From Paenibacillus riograndensis SBR5 (GTDB lineage: Bacteria; Bacillota; Bacilli; Paenibacillales; Paenibacillaceae): 64,000 nt of DNA. Every line of letters starts with the position of its first letter. Positions within the stretch are counted from its first letter, which is position 1. The DNA lies in the NCBI RefSeq assembly GCF_000981585.1, contig NZ_LN831776.1:1689001-1753000 (forward strand), written 5' to 3'. Below, piece by piece: positions 25,259 through 34,182 of this stretch. Made by a program: the position numbers and the translations under genes. The notes below the pieces were generated by a model. That model saw only the letters and a program-made list of their open reading frames with translations, was not told the origin of the DNA and ran no database searches.

Positions 25259-26062
25259 CTATTGGGCAGTTTGAAGGATGAATTTATCGATGGCGTACTT
25301 CACGCCGTCTTCATTGTTGCTGAGGGTGACGAAGTCAGCAATGTCCTTCAGCGCCGGGATGGCGTTAGCCATGGCTACGCCAAGACCGGCGGCTTCCAGC
25401 ATTTCGTGGTCGTTCCAGGAGTCGCCGACTGCGATGGTTTCGGACAGCTCGCAGCCGAAGTGGGCTGCCAGGAACTCCAACGCCAGTCCCTTGGTGCCTT
25501 CCTTGTGCATGATCTCCAGGAAATGCGGCTTGGATTTCGTAATATGCACGGAATCACCCAGCAGCTCACGCAGAATAGGCGACAGCTCGTCCAGGAAATC
25601 GGGATCGTCGATGATCAGCATTTTTGGTGTTTTTTGCGGGACAAGCTTCTCCCAATCCGGCTCGATATAATATTTAGTTCCATTAAGGGTGGCATAATCG
25701 ACCAGCTTCTGGTTCTCATCACGGGCATACAGCTTGTCATCAATATAGGTCTGCAAGTGCAGGTTATGCTCCACGCAGTAGTTGAACAGCTTGCGTACGG
25801 CATCCTGCGGCACATAACGCTCGTAGAGCACTTTTTCATCCATCAGGTTCTTTACGAGTGCCCCCTGGTAAGTGATGATCGGCACATTCAGTCCGGTCTG
25901 GCGGGCGATGGCCTGGGCGGAAGCATAGGCGCGTCCGGTAGCCAGAGTAACCACAACGCCTGCGGCAACGGCCTGTTCCAGCGCTGTTTGTGTGGCAGGG
26001 GTAACTTCCTTGTCATCGTTAATCAAGGTGTCGTCAATATCGATGGCAATCAATTTGTACAT
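25259..26062 (-). CDS. Cof-type HAD-IIB phosphatase
   Basis: A 267-residue cytosolic sugar-phosphate phosphatase. HAD motif I is AIDIDDTLI, motif II is VTLATGRAYASA, the motif III Lys is in EGTKGLALEFL, and motif IV is AVGDSWNDHEMLEAA. The cap between motifs II and III is of type IIB. Members dephosphorylate sugar phosphates, flavin mononucleotide or PLP, often with broad range, so the physiological substrate is open. AGGAGAG lies before the start. Confidence 0.93.
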   Translation of the reverse strand: MYKLIAIDIDDTLINDDKEVTPATQTALEQAVAAGVVVTLATGRAYASAQAIARQTGLNVPIITYQGALVKNLMDEKVLYERYVPQDAVRKLFNYCVEHNLHLQTYIDDKLYARDENQKLVDYATLNGTKYYIEPDWEKLVPQKTPKMLIIDDPDFLDELSPILRELLGDSVHITKSKPHFLEIMHKEGTKGLALEFLAAHFGCELSETIAVGDSWNDHEMLEAAGLGVAMANAIPALKDIADFVTLSNNEDGVKYAIDKFILQTAQ

Positions 26063-26278
26063 GTAGGTTCTCTCCTATTGGGTGAGCTTAGCTTCCTGAA
26101 TAGCTTCGTACCAATGCATCGGAAGCCTAAGCTTAAATTTGGGGAGCCTGTGCGGAAGGCATGGCTCTTGTCTCTGAACAAGCTGGTAGTGCGCTGTGGA
26201 TTCCAAATGGGCAGCTTCCGAAGGGCCAGTGCTTGGATTTCACAATTAAAAAACTGATGTTGTACTAGGCCCAAAAAA

Positions 26279-27223
26279 TCATGGATCAGATGAAAGCAGA
26301 AGGCTTGGTTCTTCGTCCTTTTGTGCTGCAGGGGCAGGCCCGGGGCTGAGTTCGGCCATGAGCATGGCCGCAAGAATGCAGAGACAGCCCAGCAGCGCCG
26401 ATACGCCGAGCGTTTCTCCGCCGAACACCAGACCTGTCAGGGCGGCGAATACCGGCTCTGTGGCAAAAATAACCGCCACCCGGGAAGGCGTGGTGTATTT
26501 TTGGCAGGCCGTCTGAATCCAGAAGGCAAAGGCGCTGGTCGGGCCGATGGAAACAAGCAGGGCCCACAGCACATCCGGCTTCAGGATCAGGGTCCCGCTG
26601 TGCGCAAGCGGGGCCGGCCCATCCACAAGCAGGGAGGCGCCGGCGCTGAGCAGCCCGACACAAGCAAGCTGCAGCGCAGCCAGCGGCAGCGCCGGGTATC
26701 GCGGAGCATATACGCCGGTATAGGCGACCTGCAGGGCAAAGGCGACAGCACATATCAGCACCAGTGCGTCTCCCTTGTTCAGGGACAGCGCGGAGCCGGT
26801 AAAGGTGAGCAGGTAGAGGCCTGCCACCGCGAGTCCCGCGCTGAACCAGGTATACCGTGAGATGGCCGTCTTAAGCAGGGCCAGCGAGAGGAAAGGGACG
26901 AGCACGACCGACAGTCCCGTGATAAAACCGGTGTTGGAAGTGGTGGTATAGAGCAGTCCCATCGTCTGGAAGCCATAGCCCAGAAACAGAAAGAGGCCCA
27001 GCAGCAAGGCGTGCCCTGCCATACGCCAGCTCAGCATTTTCCATTCCCTGCGGTAAAAAACGGCGGTAATCGGCGCCAGCAGCAAAGCTGCGCCGATAAA
27101 GCGGATGCTGTTAAAAGCGAGCGGCGGCAGCACCTTGACCGCACTTTGCACAATGAGAAACGTACATCCCCACATCATCGCCACCAGCAGCAGACTGAGG
27201 CCGGCTATTCGGGAGCGTTTCAC
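26279..27223 (-). CDS. EamA-family (DMT superfamily) transporter
   Basis: About 314 residues with ten predicted membrane helices in two EamA repeats: first repeat VAMMWGCTFLIVQSAVKVLPPLAFNSIRF, second repeat SIGPTSAFAFWIQTACQKYTTPSRVAVIFATEPVFAALTG. The family exports amino acids and other metabolites. A GTG start at 27223 is preferred, 8-9 bases from AAAGGA; an ATG at 27232 is immediately next to that site. Substrate unknown. Confidence 0.88.
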   Translation of the reverse strand: MKRSRIAGLSLLLVAMMWGCTFLIVQSAVKVLPPLAFNSIRFIGAALLLAPITAVFYRREWKMLSWRMAGHALLLGLFLFLGYGFQTMGLLYTTTSNTGFITGLSVVLVPFLSLALLKTAISRYTWFSAGLAVAGLYLLTFTGSALSLNKGDALVLICAVAFALQVAYTGVYAPRYPALPLAALQLACVGLLSAGASLLVDGPAPLAHSGTLILKPDVLWALLVSIGPTSAFAFWIQTACQKYTTPSRVAVIFATEPVFAALTGLVFGGETLGVSALLGCLCILAAMLMAELSPGPAPAAQKDEEPSLLLSSDP

Positions 27224-27467
27224 AGAGGTCATCCTTTCTTGACACGACAAATATTTTGTAAAATCAAGTTCTCCAAATTGTAGCTTAAAACAGGGGGGAG
27301 GACAAGACGAAACTGTGCCCGGAACAGATCGGACAAGGGCTTCAGCAGCGGAAAAACAGCCAAAGACTGGACAAAAAAGCCAGCACTTGGTATACTTCGA
27401 GAACCGTACACTTGTTCTTATTTTTGTACTTCAAAGTCCCTACACCTTAGAAAGGAGCGGGTACACC

Positions 27468-28187
27468 ATGATGGGCAAATCCCATTTAATCATCAGCACC
27501 GGGGTTACCCTATCCGTCATGAGCCTGCTCGGCCATGAAATTACGATTCCGGCGGTTGCTGTGGCAGGGCTCAGCGCCCTCTTGCCTGATATCGATGAGC
27601 CGAATTCGCTGCTGGTGCGCAAAGCCGTGCCGGAATCCCTGCTGCGGATTTTGCAGGTATCGCTAATCGGGGCGGCCATTTATCTGTATTTTGCCGGAAT
27701 CGCCGCGCCTCCCTGGAATATCGCGCTGGCGCTGCTTATCGGGAGCGTATCCTTCCTGCCGGGCCGCAGGCTCCGGCATCTCGTGATGCTGCTGCTGGCA
27801 CTGGCGCTGTTCGCGTTCGCGGATGCCTACGATCCGTGGAACTACATAGCCGCCTGCGTGCTTGTCGTATCCTCGGTTGTTCCGCACCGCGGACTGACGC
27901 ATACGCTGTACGCGGTGGCCGGCTGGGGAGCCTTGCTCTATTTCGCTTCGCTCGGCATGAATGACGGCGGCAGCCTGTGGATTGCCGGCGGCATGTCTTA
28001 TGCGCTGCATCTGCTGGCGGATTCCCTGACCCAGCGCGGCATTACTCCGCTGCCTCCGCTGCCCTTCAAGCTTCGCCTGAAGCTGATGAGCACCGGCACG
28101 AAGAAGGGCAGTGCGGTGGAGAAATTCTGCATCGTGCTCACACTGGTGCTGGTTATGTATGTATTTGTGCTCACCCCCAATCTGTAA
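27468..28187 (+). CDS. YdjM-like membrane-bound metal-dependent hydrolase (DUF457)
   Basis: A 239-residue integral membrane protein with about six hydrophobic segments. The conserved His/Asp residues of the YdjM/DUF457 family are seen in SHLIISTG, LLPDIDEPNS, VPHRGLTHTLYAV and SYALHLLADSLTQRGI. E. coli YdjM is SOS-regulated and of unknown function. The start at 27468 follows AAAGGAG; the long frame from 27315 adds 51 residues without homology. A terminator follows. Confidence 0.87.
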   Translation: MMGKSHLIISTGVTLSVMSLLGHEITIPAVAVAGLSALLPDIDEPNSLLVRKAVPESLLRILQVSLIGAAIYLYFAGIAAPPWNIALALLIGSVSFLPGRRLRHLVMLLLALALFAFADAYDPWNYIAACVLVVSSVVPHRGLTHTLYAVAGWGALLYFASLGMNDGGSLWIAGGMSYALHLLADSLTQRGITPLPPLPFKLRLKLMSTGTKKGSAVEKFCIVLTLVLVMYVFVLTPNL

Positions 28188-28206
28188 AAAGCTGCTGCCC
28201 CATCTT

Positions 28207-28245
28207 GAAGACTCCCTGCCGCATAAAGCGACGGGAGTCTTTTTG
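28207..28245 (+). terminator. Terminator after the YdjM-like gene
   Basis: AAGACTCCC and GGGAGTCTTTTT form the stem and T tract, with partial inner pairing. Confidence 0.85.
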
Positions 28246-28289
28246 CTGCCGGAGAGTTTGACAAGCCTTTGAATTGCCTGAGTGCACTC

Positions 28290-28590
28290 AGGAAGTGGAA
28301 TCAAGGGTATTTATACCTTTGATTTCGTCCGGATGCGCTCAGGAAGTGGAATCAAGGGTATTTATACCTTTGATTTCGTCCGGATGCGGCTGGGCAGTGA
28401 AATCAAGGGTATTTATACCTCTGATTTCGTCCAGATGCGGCTGGGTAGTGGAATCAAGGGTATTTATACCTCTGATTTCGTCCAGATGCGGCTGGGCAGT
28501 GGAATCAAGGGTATTTATACCTCTGATATAGTTCAAGTGCGCCTGGGCAGTGGAATCAAGGGTATTTATACCTTCGATTCGCACTGCTAT
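28290..28590. repeat. 51-bp tandem repeat, six copies, each carrying a hairpin
   Basis: Units begin at about 28297, 28348, 28399, 28450, 28501 and 28552, all exactly 51 bases apart. Each holds AATCAAGGGTAT-TT-ATACCTTTGATT or a variant, a 12-bp near-perfect palindrome; the linker (CGTCCGGATGCG-type) varies more. Because 51 is a multiple of 3, both strands show long repetitive open frames, which I regard as artefacts. It sits between two terminators and so is probably untranscribed or only read through. Confidence 0.9.
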
Positions 28591-28600
28591 ACCACCACAA

Positions 28601-28648
28601 AAGGGCGGGCCCGTATATAATGGCTACGGTCCCGCCCTTGTCTTTTTT
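28601..28648. terminator. Bidirectional terminator at the lplA 3' side
   Basis: AAGGGCGGG and CCCGCCCTT form a strong stem, with TCTTTTTT on the plus side. It is 24 bases from the minus-strand lipoate ligase stop. Confidence 0.75.
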
Positions 28649-28671
28649 CATATTCAGCTTTGCTGTTTGTT

Positions 28672-29673
28672 CTATTCCTCCAGGAAAATCAGCCCGATGA
28701 AGTCCTCCGGCTCAATCCGGCCGAAATAATGCTTCAGGTCCAGTCCGGCCAGGGCTTCTCTGACCTCAGCGTTTTCGTAGCGTTTGCCGCGCAGCGCATT
28801 CTCCACATCCGCTACATCGCCTACACCGAAGAAATCGCCGTAGATTTTGATATCCCTGATGTAGGAATCTTCAATATCCATGCGGATGTCGACGAGTCCT
28901 GCCGGGAATTTGCGGGTGTGCTTTACATTGCTTTTGGGCGACAGGCCGTAGTTCCAGTCCCAGTTCTGGTAGTGCTCCCTGGAGATTTCATTGATCCGCA
29001 CCCAATCGTCCATAGTCAGCTTATACTGCGGAACCTCGGAAGGCTCCATGCCAAAGATGGAACGCAGCAGGCCCGCACGGAATTCCTCAATTGTCATCTC
29101 TTTTCCAAGCAGGTCTTTGATATTGGCGACGCGGCTGCGCACGGATTTGGTGCTCTTGGATTTGAATTTCTCCGGGTTCACATTCAGCGATGCCTGCACA
29201 TCGTCCAGATTGAGGTCAAACATCAGGGTGCCGTGGCTGAACATGCGTCCGCGCGTGGAGAATTGGGCGTTGCCGGAAATTTTTTGCTCACCGACCTGAA
29301 GGTCATTGCGTCCGCTGAGTTCGGCGTTCACCCCCATGGATTGCAGGTAGTCGATGACCGGCTGGGTGAATTTCAGAAAATTATGAAAAGACTGCCCGTC
29401 GTCCTTGGTAATGAAGCTGAAGTTGAGGTTGCCCAGATCATGATAGACCGCCCCGCCGCCGGATAACCGCCGCACGACCTGGATATTATGGTCCTTCACG
29501 TATTCCTGGTTAATCTCTTCAATGGTATTCTGATGTTTGCCTATGATAATGGACGGGCTGTTGATATAAAAAAGCAGATAACTGTCGTCCATCGGCAGAT
29601 TTTTCAGGGCAAATTCCTCAATCGCAAGATTGATCGAAGCGTCTGTAATTCCGGTGTTATCGATAAAAAGCAT
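28672..29673 (-). CDS. lplA: Lipoate-protein ligase
   Basis: A 333-residue lipoate ligase of the LplJ/LplA type. The N-terminal BPL/LplA catalytic domain has the lipoate-binding RRLSGGGAVYHDLGNLNFSF (about 68-87), and the adenylation Lys in the NDLQVGEQKISGNAQ segment. The C-terminal accessory domain (KFPAGLVDIRMDIED to the end) is present, so the protein is full length. It activates free lipoate with ATP and attaches it to E2 and GcvH proteins. A GGAGGAATTC site lies before the start. Confidence 0.94.
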   Translation of the reverse strand: MLFIDNTGITDASINLAIEEFALKNLPMDDSYLLFYINSPSIIIGKHQNTIEEINQEYVKDHNIQVVRRLSGGGAVYHDLGNLNFSFITKDDGQSFHNFLKFTQPVIDYLQSMGVNAELSGRNDLQVGEQKISGNAQFSTRGRMFSHGTLMFDLNLDDVQASLNVNPEKFKSKSTKSVRSRVANIKDLLGKEMTIEEFRAGLLRSIFGMEPSEVPQYKLTMDDWVRINEISREHYQNWDWNYGLSPKSNVKHTRKFPAGLVDIRMDIEDSYIRDIKIYGDFFGVGDVADVENALRGKRYENAEVREALAGLDLKHYFGRIEPEDFIGLIFLEE

Positions 29674-30003
29674 GGTGAATTCCTCCGCTTATGCATGATT
29701 TACTGCTCTATATAGATTGAACTTGAAAAATGAACAAAAGGGAAAGCCCCGACCATTCCACGCATTCACGACCAAATCCCCAATCGAAGATCACTAGTTC
29801 AAGCTATATAGTTATTTTAAACCAAAAGTACAGTTTGCACAAAAAGAACAAGCAGCGCCCGGGCAGAATTCCGCCTCCCGCCAAACGGCAATATCCTGCT
29901 GCGGCCGGGGAGTGAAATCATTGACGTACCTCCTGCAATGGGGCAATAATGGGGTCAATGAGTCACACAGAGGTATAATCGACAGGTTAAGAGGAGTGTA
30001 GGC
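29674..30003. other. Intergenic region before cobD
   Basis: About 330 bases with the divergent control regions of lplA and cobD. No gene, terminator or recognised riboswitch is seen. The segment at 29858-29912 is GC-rich with a CCCGCCA word, but lacks the GCCACTG B12-box core. Confidence 0.6.
29921..29950 (+). promoter_or_regulatory. Promoter of cobD
   Basis: TTGACG, an 18-base spacer, then AATAAT, about 50 bases before the cobD ATG. A second TATAAT at 29974-29979 lacks a matching -35. Confidence 0.5.
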
Positions 30004-31098
30004 ATGCTTGAAAAATACGGCCACGGCGGCGACCTGCTGACAGCGGCGGAATTGTATGGGAACGGAAGCGGCGGCGCTTTTGTGGATTTCAGCGCGAATA
30101 TCAATCCTCTCGGTCCGCCGCCCGGCGTGCTGGACCTGCTGCGGGATGCCGTCTCAGCCGTGACGGCTTATCCTGACCCCGGTCACCGCAGGCTGAAATC
30201 CCTGCTGGCGGAGAGTCTGGGCGTAGACCGCGAATGGATTACGGTCGGCAACGGAGCAGCGGAATCGATGGCCCTGCTGCTGCTGGCTGCGGCTCCGCGC
30301 AGGGTAGGGATCGTCGAGCCCTGCTTCTCCGAATACCGACAGCTCGCCGGGCAGTTCGGTGCGGAAGTCCTCCCGGTCCGGGGGACGAAGGAGCAGGGCT
30401 ACCGGGCCGGTGTGCAGAGCATCGCCGGCCTGCTGGAGCAGGTGGACCTGCTGTTCCTCGGACAGCCGAACAACCCGAATGGCGTCCAGTATGCGCTGGA
30501 CGACCTCCGGCTGCTGGCGCAGCAGGCGGAGCGTTGCGGGACGGTGCTGGCGGTGGATGAAGCGTTCATCGACTTCATCCCGGAAGAGCGGCGGCAATCG
30601 CTGCTGCCGGAGCTTAAGAGTTACCGTCATACGGTGCTGATCCGCTCGATGACGAAGTTCTATGCCATTCCGGGGCTGCGGCTGGGCTTCACTATCGCCG
30701 CCCCGGAGCTTGCCGCAGCCATGAGCGGCAAGCAGGTGACCTGGAGCGTGAACGGCCTGGCCCTGCTGGCCGGGGAAGCCTGCCTGCGCAGCGGGCGCGG
30801 TTACGAAGAGCGCACGCGCGGGCTGATTGCCGCAGAGCGCGAAGCGCTGCGGGAGGGCCTGCTGCGGCTCGGCTGCGAGGTGCCGCTGGGCGAAGCGAAC
30901 TTCCTGCTGCTGGGCTTGCCCGCGCCCTGGAGCGCGGCGGCCCTGCAGGAGAAGCTGGGCCGCCGCGGCCTTCTCGTGCGCAGCTGCGCGATGTACCCGG
31001 GCCTTGCGCCGGGACATATCCGCGTCGCGGTCAAAAGCCGCGAAGACAATGCCCGCCTGCTGCGGCAGCTGGAGGAGATTATCGCGGCGGGAGACTGA
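30004..31098 (+). CDS. cobD: L-threonine-O-3-phosphate decarboxylase (histidinol-phosphate-aminotransferase-like)
   Basis: A 364-residue PLP enzyme. HGGDLLTAAELYG followed by FVDFSANINPLGPP is the usual opening of CobD. The cofactor motif is GQPNNPNG, the acidic residue is in AVDEAFIDF, and the Schiff-base Lys is in SMTKFYAIPGLRLGF. CobD makes (R)-1-aminopropan-2-yl phosphate, the linker joining cobyric acid to the nucleotide loop. Its neighbours cbiZ, cbiB and cobT-cobS confirm the pathway. AAGAGGAGTG lies before the ATG. Some similar proteins are histidinol-phosphate aminotransferases; the context argues for CobD. Confidence 0.9.
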   Translation: MLEKYGHGGDLLTAAELYGNGSGGAFVDFSANINPLGPPPGVLDLLRDAVSAVTAYPDPGHRRLKSLLAESLGVDREWITVGNGAAESMALLLLAAAPRRVGIVEPCFSEYRQLAGQFGAEVLPVRGTKEQGYRAGVQSIAGLLEQVDLLFLGQPNNPNGVQYALDDLRLLAQQAERCGTVLAVDEAFIDFIPEERRQSLLPELKSYRHTVLIRSMTKFYAIPGLRLGFTIAAPELAAAMSGKQVTWSVNGLALLAGEACLRSGRGYEERTRGLIAAEREALREGLLRLGCEVPLGEANFLLLGLPAPWSAAALQEKLGRRGLLVRSCAMYPGLAPGHIRVAVKSREDNARLLRQLEEIIAAGD

Positions 31099-31189
31099 CG
31101 CTGAAATAAAGCCAAAGCGTGCAGGCCGATGGCAGAAGCCGCAGTAAAACGCATGACGTGGAGGCGGGGGTACTGAGTAGCTGGGAGCT

Positions 31190-31880
31190 CGGAGTAGAAG
31201 CGATGGCACTAAGTAGAGGTTGTCGTGTGGAGTAGAGGCGGCAGTAGTAAGTAGAGGTTGTTGTACGGAGTAGAAGCGGAAGTAGTAAGTAGAGGATGTC
31301 GTGCGGAGTAGAAGCAGCAGTAGTCAGTAGAGGATGTCGTGCGGAGTAGAAGCAGCAGTAGTCAGTAGAGGATGTCGTGCGGAGTAGAAGCGGCAGTAGT
31401 CAGTAGAGGATGTCGCGCGGAGTAGAAGCGGAAGTAGTAAGTAGAGGATGTCGTGGGGAGTAGAAGCAGCAGTAGTAAGTAGAGGTTGTTGTACGGAGTA
31501 GAAGCGGCAGTAGTCAGTAGAGGATGTCGTGCGGAGTAGAAGTGGAAGTAGTAAGTAGAGGATGTCGTGCAGAGTAGAAGCAGCAGTAGTCAGTAGAGGA
31601 TGTCGTGCGGAGTAGAAGCGGCAGTAGTCAGTAGAGGTTGTTGTACGGAGTGGAAGCAGCAGTAGTAAGTAGAGGTTGTTGTACGGAGTAGAAGCAGCAG
31701 TCAGTAGAGGATGTCGTGCGGAGTAGAAGCGGAAGTAGTAAGTAGAGGATGTCGTGGGGAGTAGAAGCAGCAGTAGTAAGTAGAGGTTGTTGTACGGAGT
31801 AGAAGCGGCAGTAGTCAGTAGAGGATGTCGTGCGGAGTAGAAGTGGCAGTAGTAAGTAGAGGTTGTCGTGCGGAGTAGAT
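31190..31880. repeat. 38-bp minisatellite, 18 units
   Basis: Units opening with AGTAGAGG start at 31212 and recur every 38 bases (31250, 31288, 31326, and so on to 31668), then at 31703 after one 3-base deletion, then 31741, 31779, 31817 and a partial at 31855. Variants differ at a few sites (GATGTCGTGCGG versus GTTGTTGTACGG; CAGCAG, CGGCAG or CGGAAG). Units 6-9 and 14-17 match each other in order. No stop codons arise in one minus frame for 211 codons, giving a Leu/Tyr/Thr-rich product with a 38-residue period (three units). No start context supports translation. Confidence 0.95.
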
Positions 31881-31990
31881 GTGTTAAATAAAGTAGTCGT
31901 ACTAATACTCTGGCAGCATCAGCGTTCCAAATGCTATTGCACAAGTTGAGGTTCTTCAATATTTTGGACTAATCTGCCCTTGAGAAAAAT

Positions 31991-32180
31991 TTAAGTGGAA
32001 TTAGTAAACTTATTTTGTTGAATTACAGCTCGGAATGGGGATTAGTGGGATTTTGTACACTTAATTTAAGGTGAATCCCCAAATATGTGCGGATGTGGCC
32101 TAATTAAGTATACTTTTTCCAACTAACGTTTGCAGGAACGGCATTTGGCGCCGAATTAGGTGGAGAAATTCCACTTAGGA
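31991..32180. repeat. Dispersed palindromic element, diverged copy C
   Basis: It carries TTAAGTGGAATTAGTAAACTTA, shorter than the intact copies, and CTTTTTCCAACTAACG-type words related in inverted order to the elements at 14323 and 49018. It fills the rest of the 1.1-kb gap between cobD and cbiZ, which holds no gene. Confidence 0.5.
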
Positions 32181-32236
32181 TAGCTGTGTGGTCATGGATA
32201 GCTGTAGATTATGAGTGTGAAGGGAGAGGAAATACA

Positions 32237-33172
32237 ATGACTGATGCGCGAAATCCTTTTAATCTCAAGGATGGGGAGACAATGTATGCTTCTGCTGTCT
32301 GGCCTGGGCTGATGCTGGAGTGGAAGCCGGGGCATCTGCTGCTGGAATTCCCGGCTGAAGCAGAGGGGCTTTCGAGCGCGGTATACGGCGGGGGCATGGG
32401 CCGTCTGAAACGGGCCGTCAACCAGTTCGTCAGCCGCGATTATGAGTGCAGCAATCCGGTGCGCGATATGGAGGATAAATTGCGCGAATGGGGGTACCCG
32501 CTGGAAGGTTGCGCCGGGCTGATGACGGCGGTGCCGCTGGAGCATGCTGCGGTTGCGGAGGAGGATACCGGCTCGGCGGGGATTTTCTGCTGCGTGACCG
32601 CAGCCTCCGGCAATGCCGCGCGCGCCGGAGTGGCGCGCAACGTGCTGGCGGCTTACCGCCCCGGCACGATCAACATCATGCTGGGCATTGACGGCCGCCT
32701 GACTCCGTCCGCGATGGTCAATGCCGTCATGACGGCAGCCGAAGCAAAGGCTGCCGCGCTGGCCGATCTCGGGGTCACAGACCCTGAGAATGGCCTGATT
32801 GCAACCGGCACCACTACGGATGCAGTTGTACTCGCAGTGAGCGGGAGCGGGCGCTACGGCGCGGAGCATGTCTACGCCGGAACGGCCACCGACCTGGGCG
32901 GAGCCATCGGCCGGCTGGTGTACGCCGCTGTAACGGCGAGCCTCGGTTCAGTAGCGGAAGCCCAAACGGAGAAGGTAAGCGAGAGGCCCAGGGGGGTGGT
33001 AAGCGAGAGGCCCAGCAGGGTGGTAGGCGAGAGGCCCAGTGGGGTGGTAAGCGTTAAGCCAAGCGGGAAGACAAGCGGTTGGAGCTCTGCGCCGGAGCCG
33101 GTGGATTCACAGTCAGGTCCCGGCGCTGGCTGTTCCCCCGCAGCGGAGCCGGCAAGGAAGGGCAGCCAATGA
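32237..33172 (+). CDS. cbiZ: Adenosylcobinamide amidohydrolase
   Basis: A 311-residue CbiZ domain protein. Conserved blocks are SSAVYGGGMGRLKRAVNQFVSRDYECSNP, AGLMTAVPLEHAA, FCCVTAASGNAARAG, GTINIMLGIDGRLTPSAMVNAVMTAAEAK, and ATGTTTDAVVLAVSG. CbiZ cleaves the aminopropanol side chain of adenosylcobinamide, giving adenosylcobyric acid so that CbiB can rebuild it; this makes the cell able to salvage external cobinamides. The catalytic domain ends near residue 240. The last ~65 residues are low complexity, including four 8-residue repeats. Start at 32237 follows GGGAGAGGAA; the frame from 32186 has no such site. Confidence 0.92.
   Translation: MTDARNPFNLKDGETMYASAVWPGLMLEWKPGHLLLEFPAEAEGLSSAVYGGGMGRLKRAVNQFVSRDYECSNPVRDMEDKLREWGYPLEGCAGLMTAVPLEHAAVAEEDTGSAGIFCCVTAASGNAARAGVARNVLAAYRPGTINIMLGIDGRLTPSAMVNAVMTAAEAKAAALADLGVTDPENGLIATGTTTDAVVLAVSGSGRYGAEHVYAGTATDLGGAIGRLVYAAVTASLGSVAEAQTEKVSERPRGVVSERPSRVVGERPSGVVSVKPSGKTSGWSSAPEPVDSQSGPGAGCSPAAEPARKGSQ
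32978..33073 (+). repeat. 24-bp in-frame repeat in the CbiZ C-terminal tail
   Basis: Four adjacent 24-base units encode SERPRGVV, SERPSRVV, GERPSGVV and SVKPSGKT. The last is the most diverged. It lies past the catalytic domain. Confidence 0.85.
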
Positions 33173-33209
33173 GCGGTTTGAATTGTAAGCCGCTGCCCGG
33201 TGAAGGCCG

Positions 33210-34175
33210 GTGAAGATTGCTGTTATATTACTTGCAGCCTATGTGCTGGACCGGATAATAGGCGATCCGCGCAGTATTCCCCATCCGGTGGTGCTCATGG
33301 GAAAAGCGGTTACCGCCATTGAGCGGCTGATCCGCCGCTTTTGCTCGCAGCCGCGGGCGCTGAAACTTGCGGGAGTGCTGCTCCCGCTGCTGGTAGCAGG
33401 CGGAGCCTGGGGACTGACCGCAGTGATCCTCTTGCTGCTGTCCCGCATCGCGCCTTGGCTGGCCTGGGCGGCAGAGGTCTGGCTGATCTCTACAACGATT
33501 GCCTCCAAGGGGCTTAAGGATGCCGGGATGGCTGTATATGCCGAGCTGCGCAAGGGGGATATCCCGGCAGCCCGCACAGCGCTCGGCATGATCGTCGGCC
33601 GTGACACCACCAAGCTGGAGAGCCCGGATATCGTCCGGGGCACGGTAGAGACAGTGGCGGAGAATATCGTGGACGCGATTATATCGCCGCTTTTTTTCGC
33701 GCTGCTGGGCGGAGCGCCGCTGGCCATGGCTTACCGTGCGGTGAATACGCTGGATTCCATGGTCGGCTACAAAAATGACAAATACCGCAATCTCGGCTGG
33801 GCCTCCGCCCGGCTCGATGATGTCGCCAATTACATACCGGCCCGGATGACGGCGCCGCTGTTAGTCCTATGCGCCTGGCTGCTGCGTCTGGACTGGCGCA
33901 GCAGCTGGCGTATTGTGCGGCGCGATGCCCGCCTCCACCCCAGCCCCAACAGCGGGTTTCCCGAATCGGCTGTAGCCGGAGCACTCGGCATCCGGTTGGG
34001 CGGCGAGAATGTATACCACGGCGTGGTCTCGTTCCGCGCCTACATGGGCGATCCCCTGCGGACGATGGAGCCGGAGGATATTATTGTGACTTCACGGATA
34101 ATGATGCTGTCTTCCGCCATATTTGTCTGCTTGTGTGCAGCCGCTGCCATGCTGTGGCACGGGATGGGGGGCTGA
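33210..34175 (+). CDS. cbiB: Adenosylcobinamide-phosphate synthase CbiB
   Basis: A 321-residue membrane protein with several hydrophobic segments. Family motifs are DRIIGDPRSIPHPVVLMGK, GMIVGRDTTKLESPDIVRGTVETVAENIVDAIISPLFFALLGGAPLAMAYRAVNTLDSMVGYKNDKY and HPSPNSGFPESAVAGALGIRLGG. It condenses adenosylcobyric acid with the aminopropanol phosphate made by CobD. A GTG start at 33210 has GGTGAAGG just upstream. It lies 37 bases after cbiZ and 7 bases before the phosphatase frame given below. Confidence 0.94.
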   Translation: MKIAVILLAAYVLDRIIGDPRSIPHPVVLMGKAVTAIERLIRRFCSQPRALKLAGVLLPLLVAGGAWGLTAVILLLLSRIAPWLAWAAEVWLISTTIASKGLKDAGMAVYAELRKGDIPAARTALGMIVGRDTTKLESPDIVRGTVETVAENIVDAIISPLFFALLGGAPLAMAYRAVNTLDSMVGYKNDKYRNLGWASARLDDVANYIPARMTAPLLVLCAWLLRLDWRSSWRIVRRDARLHPSPNSGFPESAVAGALGIRLGGENVYHGVVSFRAYMGDPLRTMEPEDIIVTSRIMMLSSAIFVCLCAAAAMLWHGMGG

Positions 34176-34182
34176 CCTGAAG

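Noticed and set aside
27399..27425. LexA/SOS box upstream of the YdjM-like gene
   Set aside because: GAAC and GTTC words occur, but 9 bases apart where the Bacillus LexA box needs 4. E. coli ydjM is SOS-controlled, which prompted the check.
28274..28620. Repetitive open frames on both strands with 17-residue period
   Set aside because: The 51-bp repeat length is a multiple of three and keeps frames open. Conservation follows the palindrome, not codon positions.
29858..30003. Cobalamin riboswitch before cobD
   Set aside because: A CCCGCCA word and nearby GAATTCC resemble parts of the B12 aptamer, but the GCCACTG core and the rest of the conserved architecture are missing.
31190..31880. CRISPR array
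   Set aside because: Repeats are adjacent without unique spacers, vary between copies, and no cas gene is present.
31324..31959. 211-codon minus-strand open frame, Leu/Tyr/Thr-rich
   Set aside because: It is produced by the 38-bp repeat read through three units per period. There is no ribosome site, and the composition is unlike any real protein here.
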